The notes under the pieces were generated by a model. The model saw nothing but the letters and a program-made list of their open reading frames with translations. It ran no database searches and was not told the DNA's origin. 64,000 bases of DNA from Actinomycetota bacterium (GTDB lineage Bacteria; Actinomycetota; Actinomycetes; Propionibacteriales; Propionibacteriaceae), in the NCBI GenBank assembly GCA_020161755.1, contig JAIUOS010000019.1, positions 1 to 64,000 of the forward strand. The letters run 5' to 3'. Position numbers and translations under genes: made by a program. This document shows positions 45,489 through 54,199 of this stretch, piece after piece (the stretch's first letter is position 1; each line of letters starts with the position of its first letter).

Positions 45489-46211
45489 GTGGTCGAGACT
45501 CCGAGGCTGAGCGCCCTGGTGGTGGACGACGAGCCGAGCCTGGTGCGGGTCGTCGAGGGCTTCCTGGCCCGGGACGGTTTCGACGTCCGCACCGCTGCCG
45601 ACGGCGAGACCGCCCTGGCGCTGGCCCGCGAAGCCGAGCCGGATGTGGTGGTGCTCGATCTGGGCCTTCCCGGCATGGACGGGATCGAGGTGTGTCGGCA
45701 GTTGCGGACCTTCTCCCGCTGCTACGTGCTGATGCTGACCGCCCGCGCCGACGAGGTGGACCTGCTCGTCGGGCTCGCTGTGGGTGCCGACGATTACGTA
45801 ACCAAACCGTTTTCCCCTCGAGCACTGGTTGCCAGGATCCGCACCCTGCTCCGCCGGCCCCGCACGACGGGAGGCGCACCGGAGGATTCCGGCGAACCGG
45901 CGAAGCAGGTGTTCGGCGACCTTGTCATCGACCCCCCGGCGCGGGAGGTCCACGTCGGATCGTCCCTGATCGGGCTCACCCGCACCGAGTACGAACTCCT
46001 GGAGACCTTGAGCAGCCGTCCGCGGGTCGTGTTCACCCGGCAGCAGCTCCTGGACAACGTCTGGGACGGTACGACCGGCGCCGCGCCCGGCGATGAACAC
46101 CTCGTCGACATCCACATCGGCCACCTGCGGCGCAAACTGGGCGACGACTCGCGATCGCCCCGCTACGTTCTCACCGTCCGGGGCGTCGGCTACCGAATGG
46201 GACCGGGATGA
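45489..46211 (+). CDS. OmpR-family response regulator (third two-component system)
   Basis: 240 aa, GTG start 2 bp after the previous stop. Receiver with VVDDEP, Asp in VVVLDLGLPG and Lys in VTKPF; winged helix with RTEYELLETLSSRPRVVFTR and VRGVGYRMG. Overlaps the kinase start (ATGA). Confidence 0.92.
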   Translation: MVETPRLSALVVDDEPSLVRVVEGFLARDGFDVRTAADGETALALAREAEPDVVVLDLGLPGMDGIEVCRQLRTFSRCYVLMLTARADEVDLLVGLAVGADDYVTKPFSPRALVARIRTLLRRPRTTGGAPEDSGEPAKQVFGDLVIDPPAREVHVGSSLIGLTRTEYELLETLSSRPRVVFTRQQLLDNVWDGTTGAAPGDEHLVDIHIGHLRRKLGDDSRSPRYVLTVRGVGYRMGPG

Positions 46212-47335
46212 ACCCGCGGCAGACCAAACCGAAGGGACCGGGGCTCAGGCTGGCCGGCCGGCTCCTGATCAACATCGCCCTCGTCATCCTCGCCGGTGCC
46301 AGCACCGTCCTGCTCGGGGCACTCCTGCTCTCCTGGCCGCTGTTCGACATGCACCTGCAGGACGCAGGAGTGACTCTGGACCAGCAGATCCTTGAGCACC
46401 TGATGAGCGCCTTCGAACAGGCCGTCCTTACCGCCCTCGCGGTCGGGATCCTCGCTGCCGCAGCAACAGCACTGGCGATCAGCTGGCTGATCGCCCGCCG
46501 GCTTGCGACACCCATCCAGGACGCCGCCATCGCCGCGAGGGCACTCGCCGACGGACGACTCGACACCCGGCTGCAGGACCCCCGGATGGGATCAGAGCTC
46601 GCAACCCTGACGGTGTCGATCAACCAACTTGCCCAGCGGCTGGAGGCCACTGAGACCACCCGCCGGGAACTCACCGCAGACCTGGCGCACCAGCTGCGCA
46701 CCCCGATCGCATCGCTCGAGGCCACCGTCGAGGCCATCGCAGAAGGCATCCTCCCCGTGGACGACCAGACCCTGGAAACCCTGACCGGTCAGAGCGCGCG
46801 CCTGCGGCGTCTGGTCGCCGACCTCGAAGTCGTCTCCCGCGCCCAGGAACGCCAACTCCTGCTTAGCACCAGGCCCGTGCCAGTTGCCGCACTCGTCGAC
46901 ACCGCCGTCGCCGCAAGCCGGGAACGATTCCGGGCCGCCCAGGTGAGCCTCACCCGGTCCGTCGCCGCCGACACCCCCGACCTGCTCGTGGACCCCGACC
47001 GGATCAACGAAGTCATCACCAGCCTGCTCGACAACGCCCTGCGACACACACCCGCCGGCGGAACCGTGACCGTCAAGGCCGGCGCCGACCCGGACCCCCG
47101 CCACCCCGGCGCGATCATTGAAGTCCGCGACACCGGAGCGGGATTTCCCCCGGGGGACGCCGAGAAGCTGTTCCGGAGATTCCACAAGGCGCCGAGCAGC
47201 GCCGGCTCCGGCCTCGGACTGACCATCGCCCGCGCGATCGTGGAGGCCCACCACGGCACCCTCACCGCCGACAGCGACGTGTCCGGCCAGGGCGCGCAAT
47301 TCACCATCACGATCCCGCCCGCACCAGGCCGGTAG
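46208..47335 (+). CDS. Sensor histidine kinase (third two-component system)
   Basis: 375 aa. Two spans with a short loop carrying LFDMHLQDAG and a second His 15 residues on (HLMSAF); HAMP; H-box LAHQLRTPIAS; HATPase (NALRHTPAGG, DTGAGFPPGD). In the H-box Glu after His is replaced by Gln (HQLR rather than HELR), which may alter phosphatase or kinase balance. Confidence 0.92.
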   Translation: MNPRQTKPKGPGLRLAGRLLINIALVILAGASTVLLGALLLSWPLFDMHLQDAGVTLDQQILEHLMSAFEQAVLTALAVGILAAAATALAISWLIARRLATPIQDAAIAARALADGRLDTRLQDPRMGSELATLTVSINQLAQRLEATETTRRELTADLAHQLRTPIASLEATVEAIAEGILPVDDQTLETLTGQSARLRRLVADLEVVSRAQERQLLLSTRPVPVAALVDTAVAASRERFRAAQVSLTRSVAADTPDLLVDPDRINEVITSLLDNALRHTPAGGTVTVKAGADPDPRHPGAIIEVRDTGAGFPPGDAEKLFRRFHKAPSSAGSGLGLTIARAIVEAHHGTLTADSDVSGQGAQFTITIPPAPGR

Positions 47336-47490
47336 CCGTTGCGCCGACATCCGTGCGTCCCAGCCGCGACATCGATGCGGCCCTCGCCCACTCGCGCGCG
47401 CAGCCGGGTGATCAACGTCGCCGACGCGTCGATGTCAAACCTTGACCATCCGCATACGAAACAGCCCACGTCCGGGGGAGACCCTGAACT

Positions 47491-48111
47491 ATGACGCGAC
47501 GTCCAGACAGTCGCACCGGCACGACTGTGCCGATCGAGGCCACCGCAGTTCGACCGGGCCGGCGGGCCGTGCTGGTGGTGATCCTCGCGGGACTCTTCGC
47601 CGTAGCCGGTGCAGCCACTGCCTCGGCACACGGGGGCGAGGAGACAACCGTTGGGTACGTGCTGGCGCAGCAGGCATTGGGGCACCTGGCTCACGACACG
47701 AGCGCGGCCGGGATCGAGGTGGCGATGGAGAAGGTCGACGACGCTCTGGAGACCTCGGACAACGCGGGGGTCGACATCGCGAAGGTGCAGCAGGCGCGCG
47801 CGGCACTCGAAGCCAACCAGGTGACCCGCGCCCAGGAGTTGCTCGCGCAGGCCATCAGTGCCGCGGTCGCCGCGCTTCCACCCGCCACCGGCATGTCCAC
47901 CGGCACCCGGACCATCGAACCGGAGCTTGCCGGCCGGCCCGACGCGCCCGCCCCGAGCTGGATCCTCGCCATCGCGTCGCTGGCGCTGCTGCTGGGCGGC
48001 AGCTACCTGGCCTATCGCTACCGCCCAGCCGACACCCCGGCACAGCTGCGGCGCAGGCTGGCACAACCCGCTGACCGTGACGCCCAAGCATCCCGGGAGG
48101 AGACACCATGA
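47491..48111 (+). CDS. Exported, C-terminally anchored helical protein of the cytochrome b operon
   Basis: 206 aa. Hydrophobic N terminus (about 27-47) ending at ASAHGGEE, a helical region of about 90 residues, a linker, and a C-terminal span (about 152-170) with a basic tail. No family is recognised. The stop overlaps the cytochrome b start (ATGA), so the two are co-translated and probably work together. A single CTTGACC lies upstream at 47441, without a second half. Confidence 0.65.
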   Translation: MTRRPDSRTGTTVPIEATAVRPGRRAVLVVILAGLFAVAGAATASAHGGEETTVGYVLAQQALGHLAHDTSAAGIEVAMEKVDDALETSDNAGVDIAKVQQARAALEANQVTRAQELLAQAISAAVAALPPATGMSTGTRTIEPELAGRPDAPAPSWILAIASLALLLGGSYLAYRYRPADTPAQLRRRLAQPADRDAQASREETP

Positions 48112-49220
48112 GCACCCTCCGCGCCGACCCGGCCATCTCGACCAGCCCGAACACCGCTGCGACCCGCCCGTGGTGGCGCCGCGCCCTCGATGTCGTCGAT
48201 GACCGGCTCGGCATCACCGCGCTGACCTATCCCGTCCCGGAGCACGCGAACAACATCGCGTGGAGCCTGGGCGGGATCACCGCCGCAGCCCTGGTACTGC
48301 TCGTCGTGACCGGGATCCTGCTCACCCAGTTCTACGCTCCGGTTCCGGAGGAGGCCAACGCCTCGGTCCGGCACATTGTCACCCACGAGTGGGGCATGTG
48401 GTTCGTCCGCGGCGTGCATTTCTGGGCCGCCCAAGCAATGTACGTCACCGCTGCCCTGCACCTGCTCCGGGTCTTCCTCACTGGTTCCTACAAGCGCCCC
48501 CGAGAAGGCAACTGGCTGATCGGTGTCGCCATGTTCGGGCTGGTGATCTTCGCCCTGTTTACCGGAACCGTCCTCAAGTGGGACCAGGAAGGGTACGAGG
48601 CGCTCGGGCACAACGTCGAGGTCGCCAACCTGCTCGGCGGCGGCGGCCTGTGGTTCTCCCCGGACTTCGCCAACCGGGTCTCCATCCTGATCCGCCTCTA
48701 CAGCGCCCACGTCGTCCTCATACCGGGCCTGATCGTCGTGCTGTTCACGCTGCACGCGCTCCTGGTCAAGCGGCACCGCATCTCCCCCCACCCATCGCTG
48801 ACCGCCGACGACGAGTCCACCGACGCGCCGGCAGCGGAGCCGGTCGAGCCGTTCACCCACCACCTGCGCCGGATCTCCGCGCTCGGGCTCGCCCTGCTGG
48901 GGGCCCTGGGCCTGCTGGCCGTCACCTTCCCACCCCCAGTCGGTCCGGCGCCCGTCGAGGGCATCGAGGTGATCAAGCCGATGTGGCCGTTCTGGTGGAT
49001 GTTCACCCTGGAGAACTGGATCGGCCTGTCAGGGATCCTCTACGGCGGCGGCGCCCTGTTCACCATCCTTGTGGCCCTGCCGTTCATCGACCGCAACCCG
49101 CACCGCGCGTGGCGACACCGCCGAGTTGCCATGACAATCGCCAGCGCCATCGTGGCGGCCATCATCGTCTTGACGATCTTGATGGCCTTCACCACGGCCA
49201 AGACCCACCTGGGCATGTGA
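48108..49220 (+). CDS. Cytochrome b (b6-like) membrane protein without Rieske or cytochrome c partner
   Basis: 370 aa, about seven to eight spans. Haem ligands occur as H-x13-H (GVHFWAAQAMYVTAALH) and H-x14-H (SAHVVLIPGLIVVLFTLH), the spacing known for cytochrome b6, and a C-terminal three-span part resembles subunit IV. The quinol-site PEWY motif is not seen; at the equivalent place stands KPMWPFWW. No Rieske or c-type cytochrome gene is nearby. It probably exchanges electrons with menaquinone but is unlikely to be a standard bc complex. Confidence 0.85.
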   Translation: MSTLRADPAISTSPNTAATRPWWRRALDVVDDRLGITALTYPVPEHANNIAWSLGGITAAALVLLVVTGILLTQFYAPVPEEANASVRHIVTHEWGMWFVRGVHFWAAQAMYVTAALHLLRVFLTGSYKRPREGNWLIGVAMFGLVIFALFTGTVLKWDQEGYEALGHNVEVANLLGGGGLWFSPDFANRVSILIRLYSAHVVLIPGLIVVLFTLHALLVKRHRISPHPSLTADDESTDAPAAEPVEPFTHHLRRISALGLALLGALGLLAVTFPPPVGPAPVEGIEVIKPMWPFWWMFTLENWIGLSGILYGGGALFTILVALPFIDRNPHRAWRHRRVAMTIASAIVAAIIVLTILMAFTTAKTHLGM

Positions 49221-49249
49221 GCGACGAAGGAAGGCAGTCCACAACCGCC

Positions 49250-49498
49250 ATGACAAGCCCTCCGGCGCGCAACGGTTCTGCTCGGCGAGCCCGCAGCAGC
49301 CTGTGGATCCTCCTGTTAGTGGCGACGCTGGCCGCCGGATCGCTCAGCGCGGCGCTTTCCTCACCAGGGTCACCAGCCACCGGTCTGCGGGTCGCAGTCA
49401 GCGGCATCGTCCTGGCTGTCACGCTGGCCCTGGCCGCTCGCGTGTTCCAGGCACTCCACAGTGCCCGCTCCAGGTCCAGGACCGATCGACATGGCTGA
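49250..49498 (+). CDS. Small two-span membrane protein
   Basis: 82 aa from the ATG at 49250; AAGGAAGG lies about 12 bp upstream. Two spans (about 18-37 and 45-65) and a basic tail. No family is recognised. It follows cytochrome b by 29 bp and could be a subunit. Confidence 0.5.
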   Translation: MTSPPARNGSARRARSSLWILLLVATLAAGSLSAALSSPGSPATGLRVAVSGIVLAVTLALAARVFQALHSARSRSRTDRHG

Positions 49499-49552
49499 CG
49501 CCCCAGACGGCGTGTGGCCCGGTCGCGCCCGCCGGGCGTCGTGAAATCCGGG

Positions 49553-50485
49553 ATGGGCACCGGCATGCCCCGACCGGCGCTCGTCCCGCGCCCCGGCCGG
49601 ATGGTCCTGATCACCGCCGGGTGGGGCGCCTGCTTCGTCGCCATCCGCTGGGGCCTGCAGGACGCCCCCCTGCTGTGGTTCGCCGCGCTTCGCTCCCTGG
49701 TGGCCGGCGCGGTCGTGCTGCTTGCAGCCGTTGGCACCGGCTGGCGGCCGCCCCCACGGGCCGCGTGGCCATGGGTGCTCGTGCTGGGGCTGGTCAACGT
49801 GGCCCTCGCGTATGCCGCGATGTTCGCAGGGACTGCCGGGGTGAGCAGTGGCGTGGCCGCAGTGCTCGCCAACTCCCAGCCGCTGCTCATGGTGCTGCCG
49901 GCATGGCTGCTCTTCCGGGAGCGGCCCACCCGATGGGCGCTGGCCGGGCTGCTCCTCGGCTTCGTCGGCTTGGGAGTCGCGGCAGCCGCGAGCGGGGCCG
50001 GGACGGCCGGGGCGTTGCTGTCGCTGGCGTCCTCGGCGGCCACGGTCGTCGGAACCCTCATCGCCCGGCGGCTGGTGGACGTGGACGTCGTTGCGCTCAC
50101 GGCGCTCCAGTTCCTGGTTGGCGGCGCCGCCCTGGCCGCGTGGGCCGCCGCTGCGGAAGGCGCGCCCAAGGTTGCGTGGACGCCTCAGTTCCTCGCAGTC
50201 CTGGCCTTCATCGCCGTGATCGGCACGGCTGCCACGAACTTGCTCTGGTTCGCCGAGGTCCGCCGCGCTGAGCTCGTCAGGCTGACCGCCTGGACGATGC
50301 TGACACCCGTATTCGGCGTTCTGCTCGGGTGGTTGCTTCTCAGCGAGGCACCCACCCCCCGCCAGTGGCTCGGGATCGTCCTGGTGCTGGCCGCACTCCC
50401 GCTCATCCAGCTCAGGTCCCCGCGCAACCACCCAGCCGCCGTCACCGGCGGCACCTCCTCCGACGCTGTCGATCCCCGGTCTTGA
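49553..50485 (+). CDS. EamA-family (DMT superfamily) transporter
   Basis: 310 aa from the ATG at 49553; an earlier start at 49514 is possible. Ten spans in two EamA repeats, e.g. GWGACFVAIRWGLQ and SGVAAVLANSQPLLMVLPAWLLFRE. Such proteins export metabolites or amino acids; the substrate is unknown. The end overlaps a direct repeat serving the next gene. Confidence 0.85.
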   Translation: MGTGMPRPALVPRPGRMVLITAGWGACFVAIRWGLQDAPLLWFAALRSLVAGAVVLLAAVGTGWRPPPRAAWPWVLVLGLVNVALAYAAMFAGTAGVSSGVAAVLANSQPLLMVLPAWLLFRERPTRWALAGLLLGFVGLGVAAAASGAGTAGALLSLASSAATVVGTLIARRLVDVDVVALTALQFLVGGAALAAWAAAAEGAPKVAWTPQFLAVLAFIAVIGTAATNLLWFAEVRRAELVRLTAWTMLTPVFGVLLGWLLLSEAPTPRQWLGIVLVLAALPLIQLRSPRNHPAAVTGGTSSDAVDPRS

Positions 50486-50496
50486 TGAAACCTTGA
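50481..50496 (+). promoter_or_regulatory. 11-bp-period direct repeat upstream of a His/Gly-rich small protein
   Basis: CTTGATGAAACCTTGA, exact CTTGA-N6-CTTGA followed by TCCGGC, 79 bp before the ATG at 50575. Confidence 0.7.
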
Positions 50497-50574
50497 TCCG
50501 GCGACAGCGGAACGACAACCAGAGCTGCCGAGACTGGCTCGTGTGAGGGCACCAGCCCTCAGAACGGCAGGTTC

Positions 50575-50877
50575 ATGATGTTGGACTTCCTTGTACGCAA
50601 CTGGATCTGGATCGCGCTCGTCGGCGGCATGCTCGTCATGCACCTGCGTGGCCACGGAGGCCACGGCTCCGGTGGATGCGGAGGCGGTCATGGCCACAGC
50701 CAAGGGGAGGGCCAGGGGCATGGCCACCAGGACCGGGATGGGCAGCGGCCGACCGAGGCTTCCGGGCACGCTGGACACGAGGCGCACCGGCCCGCCGGAG
50801 CCAGAGAGCCAGCACAGGGATCAGCCCAGCCAGCCCCTCAGGACTGGCAGCCCGGGACGCGTTGGCCACAGCTCTGA
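50575..50877 (+). CDS. His/Gly-rich small membrane protein
   Basis: 100 aa. One span (about residues 8-24, IWIALVGGMLVMHL), then a tract rich in His and Gly with one Cys (HGGHGSGGCGGGHGHS and GHGHQDRD). Similar N-terminal spans followed by HGGHG occur in DUF2933-like and other small copper-locus proteins. Metal binding by the His tract is likely but unproven. Predicted to be a regulon member. Confidence 0.62.
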   Translation: MMLDFLVRNWIWIALVGGMLVMHLRGHGGHGSGGCGGGHGHSQGEGQGHGHQDRDGQRPTEASGHAGHEAHRPAGAREPAQGSAQPAPQDWQPGTRWPQL

Positions 50878-50894
50878 CGTAGCCAAGGACAACG

Positions 50895-53025
50895 ATGACC
50901 CCTCGCCACCCAGAGGCGCCGCCCGCGGCGGCAGCTGCGCCGACGTGCTGCTGCGACACCACCGAAACCCAGCGCGCCGTGGCTGGCGCGGCCCCGTCCG
51001 CTCAGCCCTGCCCGTCCTGCGTCGCCGCTCTGGTGGCCGAACCCGACCGATTCACCGCCCTGCGGGAGGCCGTGGCCGCCGAGGCCGAGCCACTCATCGT
51101 CCTCACCGTGCTGCTGCGCTGGTGCCGGGACCACCACCGACAGCTGCAAGCCCTGATGACGGACGGACCGGTCCAGACCGCACTCGAAGCCCGGGTCGAC
51201 CCGGTGCGCCGGACCATGGTCGGCACCCGCGATCGGTCCTCTCTCGACGACACTGTCCGCGGTGAGCTGGCTACCCTCTTCGCCCGGGACGACGATGTGC
51301 CTGTCGTGGCAATGGCTCACCGGGTGGCTGAACTCATCGATGAGCAATACCAGGTCAGCCTCAGCGCGTCCTTCCGCGCCCGAAGCCCCTACCGTCCCGG
51401 AGTGGGCGACCCCGTGCCGTTGGGGGCTGCGAACGTCACTGCGGTGACGACCTTGGTGCCCACCGCGCCACCGTGGCGTCTGGCGCACCGCCTCGACCAG
51501 ACCCGGCACGTCCGCCTGGCCGGTGAGTGGGCCGCCCAGTTCCACGTCGTGTTCGACTACTCTCTGGCCGAAACGGGGGCACCTTTCCTGGGCGCCGATA
51601 CGGTACTCGCCACCGTGCACCCCAACGCTTCCCTGGCCGACTTGGAGTTCCCCGCCGGACCCGACGGGCGCGTCTTCCACATCGGTCCCGCAGACGAGCG
51701 ACGCCAAGGCGCCCAGTTGGACGCGTTGATCGGCACCGCCGTGGACCAGGGCGCGACCATCGTGGTCCTGCCCGAACTGGCCCTCACCCCAGCCCTGGCC
51801 CAACGCCTCCGCCACTGGGTCACCGACGCCGCTGGGCCCAACGTGCTGGTCGCCGGCAGCGTCCACACACCAGAGGCCGATGGAACCCGCCGTAACCGGG
51901 CCTTCACCTGGGTCCGTGGCCTGGCCCACCCCCTGGTCCACGACAAGTTCAGTCCGGCCGATCGGCCCGTGACCGAGGGCGTCGACGCCGACCCCTACCC
52001 CCAGATCCGCGTCCACGTCGGGACCGACGGGTGGCACGCGGTGGTCCTCGTCTGCCGTGACCTGCTCAACCGGGACGCCGTCCATGTCCCTCACCGAGGT
52101 CGGCGCCAACCTCGTCCTCGTGCCTGCCATGAGCGAGACACTCACCGCCTTCGGCGGCCCGGCCGCCCAGCTCGTCGGTGCGAACCGGGCCTTTGTGGTC
52201 GTCGCCAACAACCCCGCAGAATGGCCGGCCGCCACCCCCGGCGCGGCCTCGCCCCGCCCGGCCAGGGCCGTGTTCGGTCACCCCGGATTCGGGCAGCAAC
52301 TGCGCCTGGTCAATGGCGCCGGGCCCGAACCCGGTGTCGCCACGCTGCGGCTGGCCTCCGGTCAAACCCAGTGGCACCCCGCCCCCAGCGAGGACCCCCA
52401 ACGCAGACCCGATTGGACCCCGCCCATGCCGGACTGGGCGGCACGGGTCGCTGCCGAGAACCCAGCCGACGGCCCCGCGCTGGCCCGCCCGGTGACCCTC
52501 CGGCCCAGCGCGGTCCTGATCCTGATCACGTCCGGGCCCGCCGGACCGGAAGTGCTGCTCACTGAACGCGCCACCGACCTTGGGGACTACCCCGGTCGGG
52601 TCACCTTCCCCGGAGGCGCTCACGACCGCGACGACCACGACGCAATCGCCACAGCCCTCCGGGAAGCGCGCGAAGAAGTAGGACTTGATCCGGAAAGCGT
52701 GCACGTCGTTGCCACCCTGCCCCGGTTCGCCCTACCTGACAGCGGGTTCCTCGTCACGCCCGTCCTGGCCTGGTCGAACTCACCGTCCCTGTCCGCGCCA
52801 GCAAATATCTCCGAGGTATCCGCCGTTCGATTCGTCCCGTTGATCGACCTGATCGCAAGGACGCCTTCACCCAGGGATCCCTCGATCGACGCCCGACCAC
52901 CACTGAAGCCACGACGCCACGCAGAGCTGCGCGCGAGTCTGGCGCCGATGACCCGCACCCTGATCGATCTCGCTGCCTTCTGGGTGCTCCCGGCCCTCGA
53001 TGGCGCCCCCAACGCATCCCGATAG
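50895..53025 (+). pseudogene. Carbon-nitrogen hydrolase fused to a CoA-type Nudix domain, split by a frameshift
   Basis: The first frame gives an N-terminal Cys-rich stretch (TCCC, CPSC), a helical region, and a nitrilase-fold domain with Glu (VVLPELAL), Lys (VHDKFSPA) and Cys (LVCRDLL). Just after the Cys, near 52070-52085, the homologous sequence moves to the next frame (MSLTEVGANLVLVPAMSETL) and runs to 53025. That part ends in a Nudix domain of the CoA-diphosphatase group (GRVTFPGGAHDRDD...TALREAREEVGL). One lost base would explain it. Repaired, the protein would be about 709 aa. If real, the shift separates the catalytic domain from its C-terminal half and the gene is dead. Confidence 0.72.
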
Positions 53026-53122
53026 GTTCGCGCTACCTCGAGCTCAGCCGGACCTCCGCTGCCTTCTCTTCCGGGAACCTGAGCGCAGTCGTGGGGCGCG
53101 ACCGATCCCCGCTTCGGCTGCC

Positions 53123-54199
53123 TCAGCCGGACACTGTCGCGACGGGCGGATTCGTGCGCCGGTCCGGGAAGGTGCGGACGGGACCCTGTACCGACACGCC
53201 CACCCGATCGCCGGGGGCGGGGGCCTGCGGGCCCATGACGCGCGCCCGCAACGGAGAGACCCCGGCAGGATCGGCGAGGACAAGCTCGACCAGTGCGTCG
53301 TGTCCGAAGTAGGTCACCCTGCCGACGGTGGCGTCGAGCGCCCCCGCCGTCGCGGCGGTGAGGCTGATCTGCTCGGGACGGATCATGACCTCGACAAGTC
53401 CCCCGGGCTGTGGGCCCGAGACGGGCAGCCTGCCGAGCCGGCACTCGACCTGTCCGTGGGCCGCGGTGCCGGGGAGAAGCACGGTGTCGCCGAGGAAGGT
53501 GGCCACGCCGGTGTCGACGGGTTCGCGGTAGACCACCTCCGGGCGGCCCACCTGACGGAACCGCCCGGCGGCGAGGATGGCCACCTCGTCGGCGATGGAG
53601 AGCGCCTCCTCCTGGTCGTGGGTGACCAGGATCGCGGTGGCGCCCGCGCCCTTCAGTGCCCGAGCGGTCGCCTCGCGGGTGGCAGCGCGCAGCGTGGCGT
53701 CGAGCGAGGAGAAGGGCTCGTCGAGCAACACCAGGGCGGGCCCGGGGGCCAGCGCCCGCGCGAGGGCCACCCGCTGCTGCTGGCCGCCGGACAGCTGATC
53801 CGGGCGCCGGTCGGCCATGGATGCGGGCAGGTCGACCAGGTCGAGCAGTTCCAGGACCCGCTCGCGGTGACGGCGGCGGGGTCTGGGGAGGCCGAAGGCG
53901 ATGTTCCCGGCCACGGAGAGGTGGGGGAACAGCGCACCGTCCTGCCGGACGTAGGCGACGCCCCGGCGCTCGGGCGGTACCCAGGTGCCCGGCCCGACGA
54001 CGGGGGAGCCTCCGACGGCGACGGTTCCCGAGCGTGGGGGGAGAAAGCCTGCGATGACCCGGAGGAGGGTGGTCTTGCCGCTGCCGGAGCCTCCGAGCAC
54101 GGCCGTTGTGGTGCCCTCGCGAACGGTCAGGTCGACCTCGGAGAGGACTTCCTCGCCGCCGTAGCCTGCTGTGACGCCGCGCAGGACAACTTCACTCAT
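53123..54199 (-). CDS. fbpC: Ferric iron ABC transporter ATPase (FbpC-like)
   Basis: 358 aa. Walker A GGSGSGKTT, Q-loop, signature LSGGQQQR, Walker B LVLLDEPF and a switch His (LVTHDQEE), then a TOBE-like C-terminal domain with MIRPEQISL. The layout is that of FbpC/CysA-type importers. The start overlaps the permease stop (ATGA). Last gene of a four-gene operon with the iron-binding lipoprotein. Confidence 0.9.
   Translation of the reverse strand: MSEVVLRGVTAGYGGEEVLSEVDLTVREGTTTAVLGGSGSGKTTLLRVIAGFLPPRSGTVAVGGSPVVGPGTWVPPERRGVAYVRQDGALFPHLSVAGNIAFGLPRPRRRHRERVLELLDLVDLPASMADRRPDQLSGGQQQRVALARALAPGPALVLLDEPFSSLDATLRAATREATARALKGAGATAILVTHDQEEALSIADEVAILAAGRFRQVGRPEVVYREPVDTGVATFLGDTVLLPGTAAHGQVECRLGRLPVSGPQPGGLVEVMIRPEQISLTAATAGALDATVGRVTYFGHDALVELVLADPAGVSPLRARVMGPQAPAPGDRVGVSVQGPVRTFPDRRTNPPVATVSG

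Noticed and set aside
47441-47445. Single CTTGA before the gene at 47491
   Set aside because: No second half 11 bp away on either side, so not counted as a regulon site.
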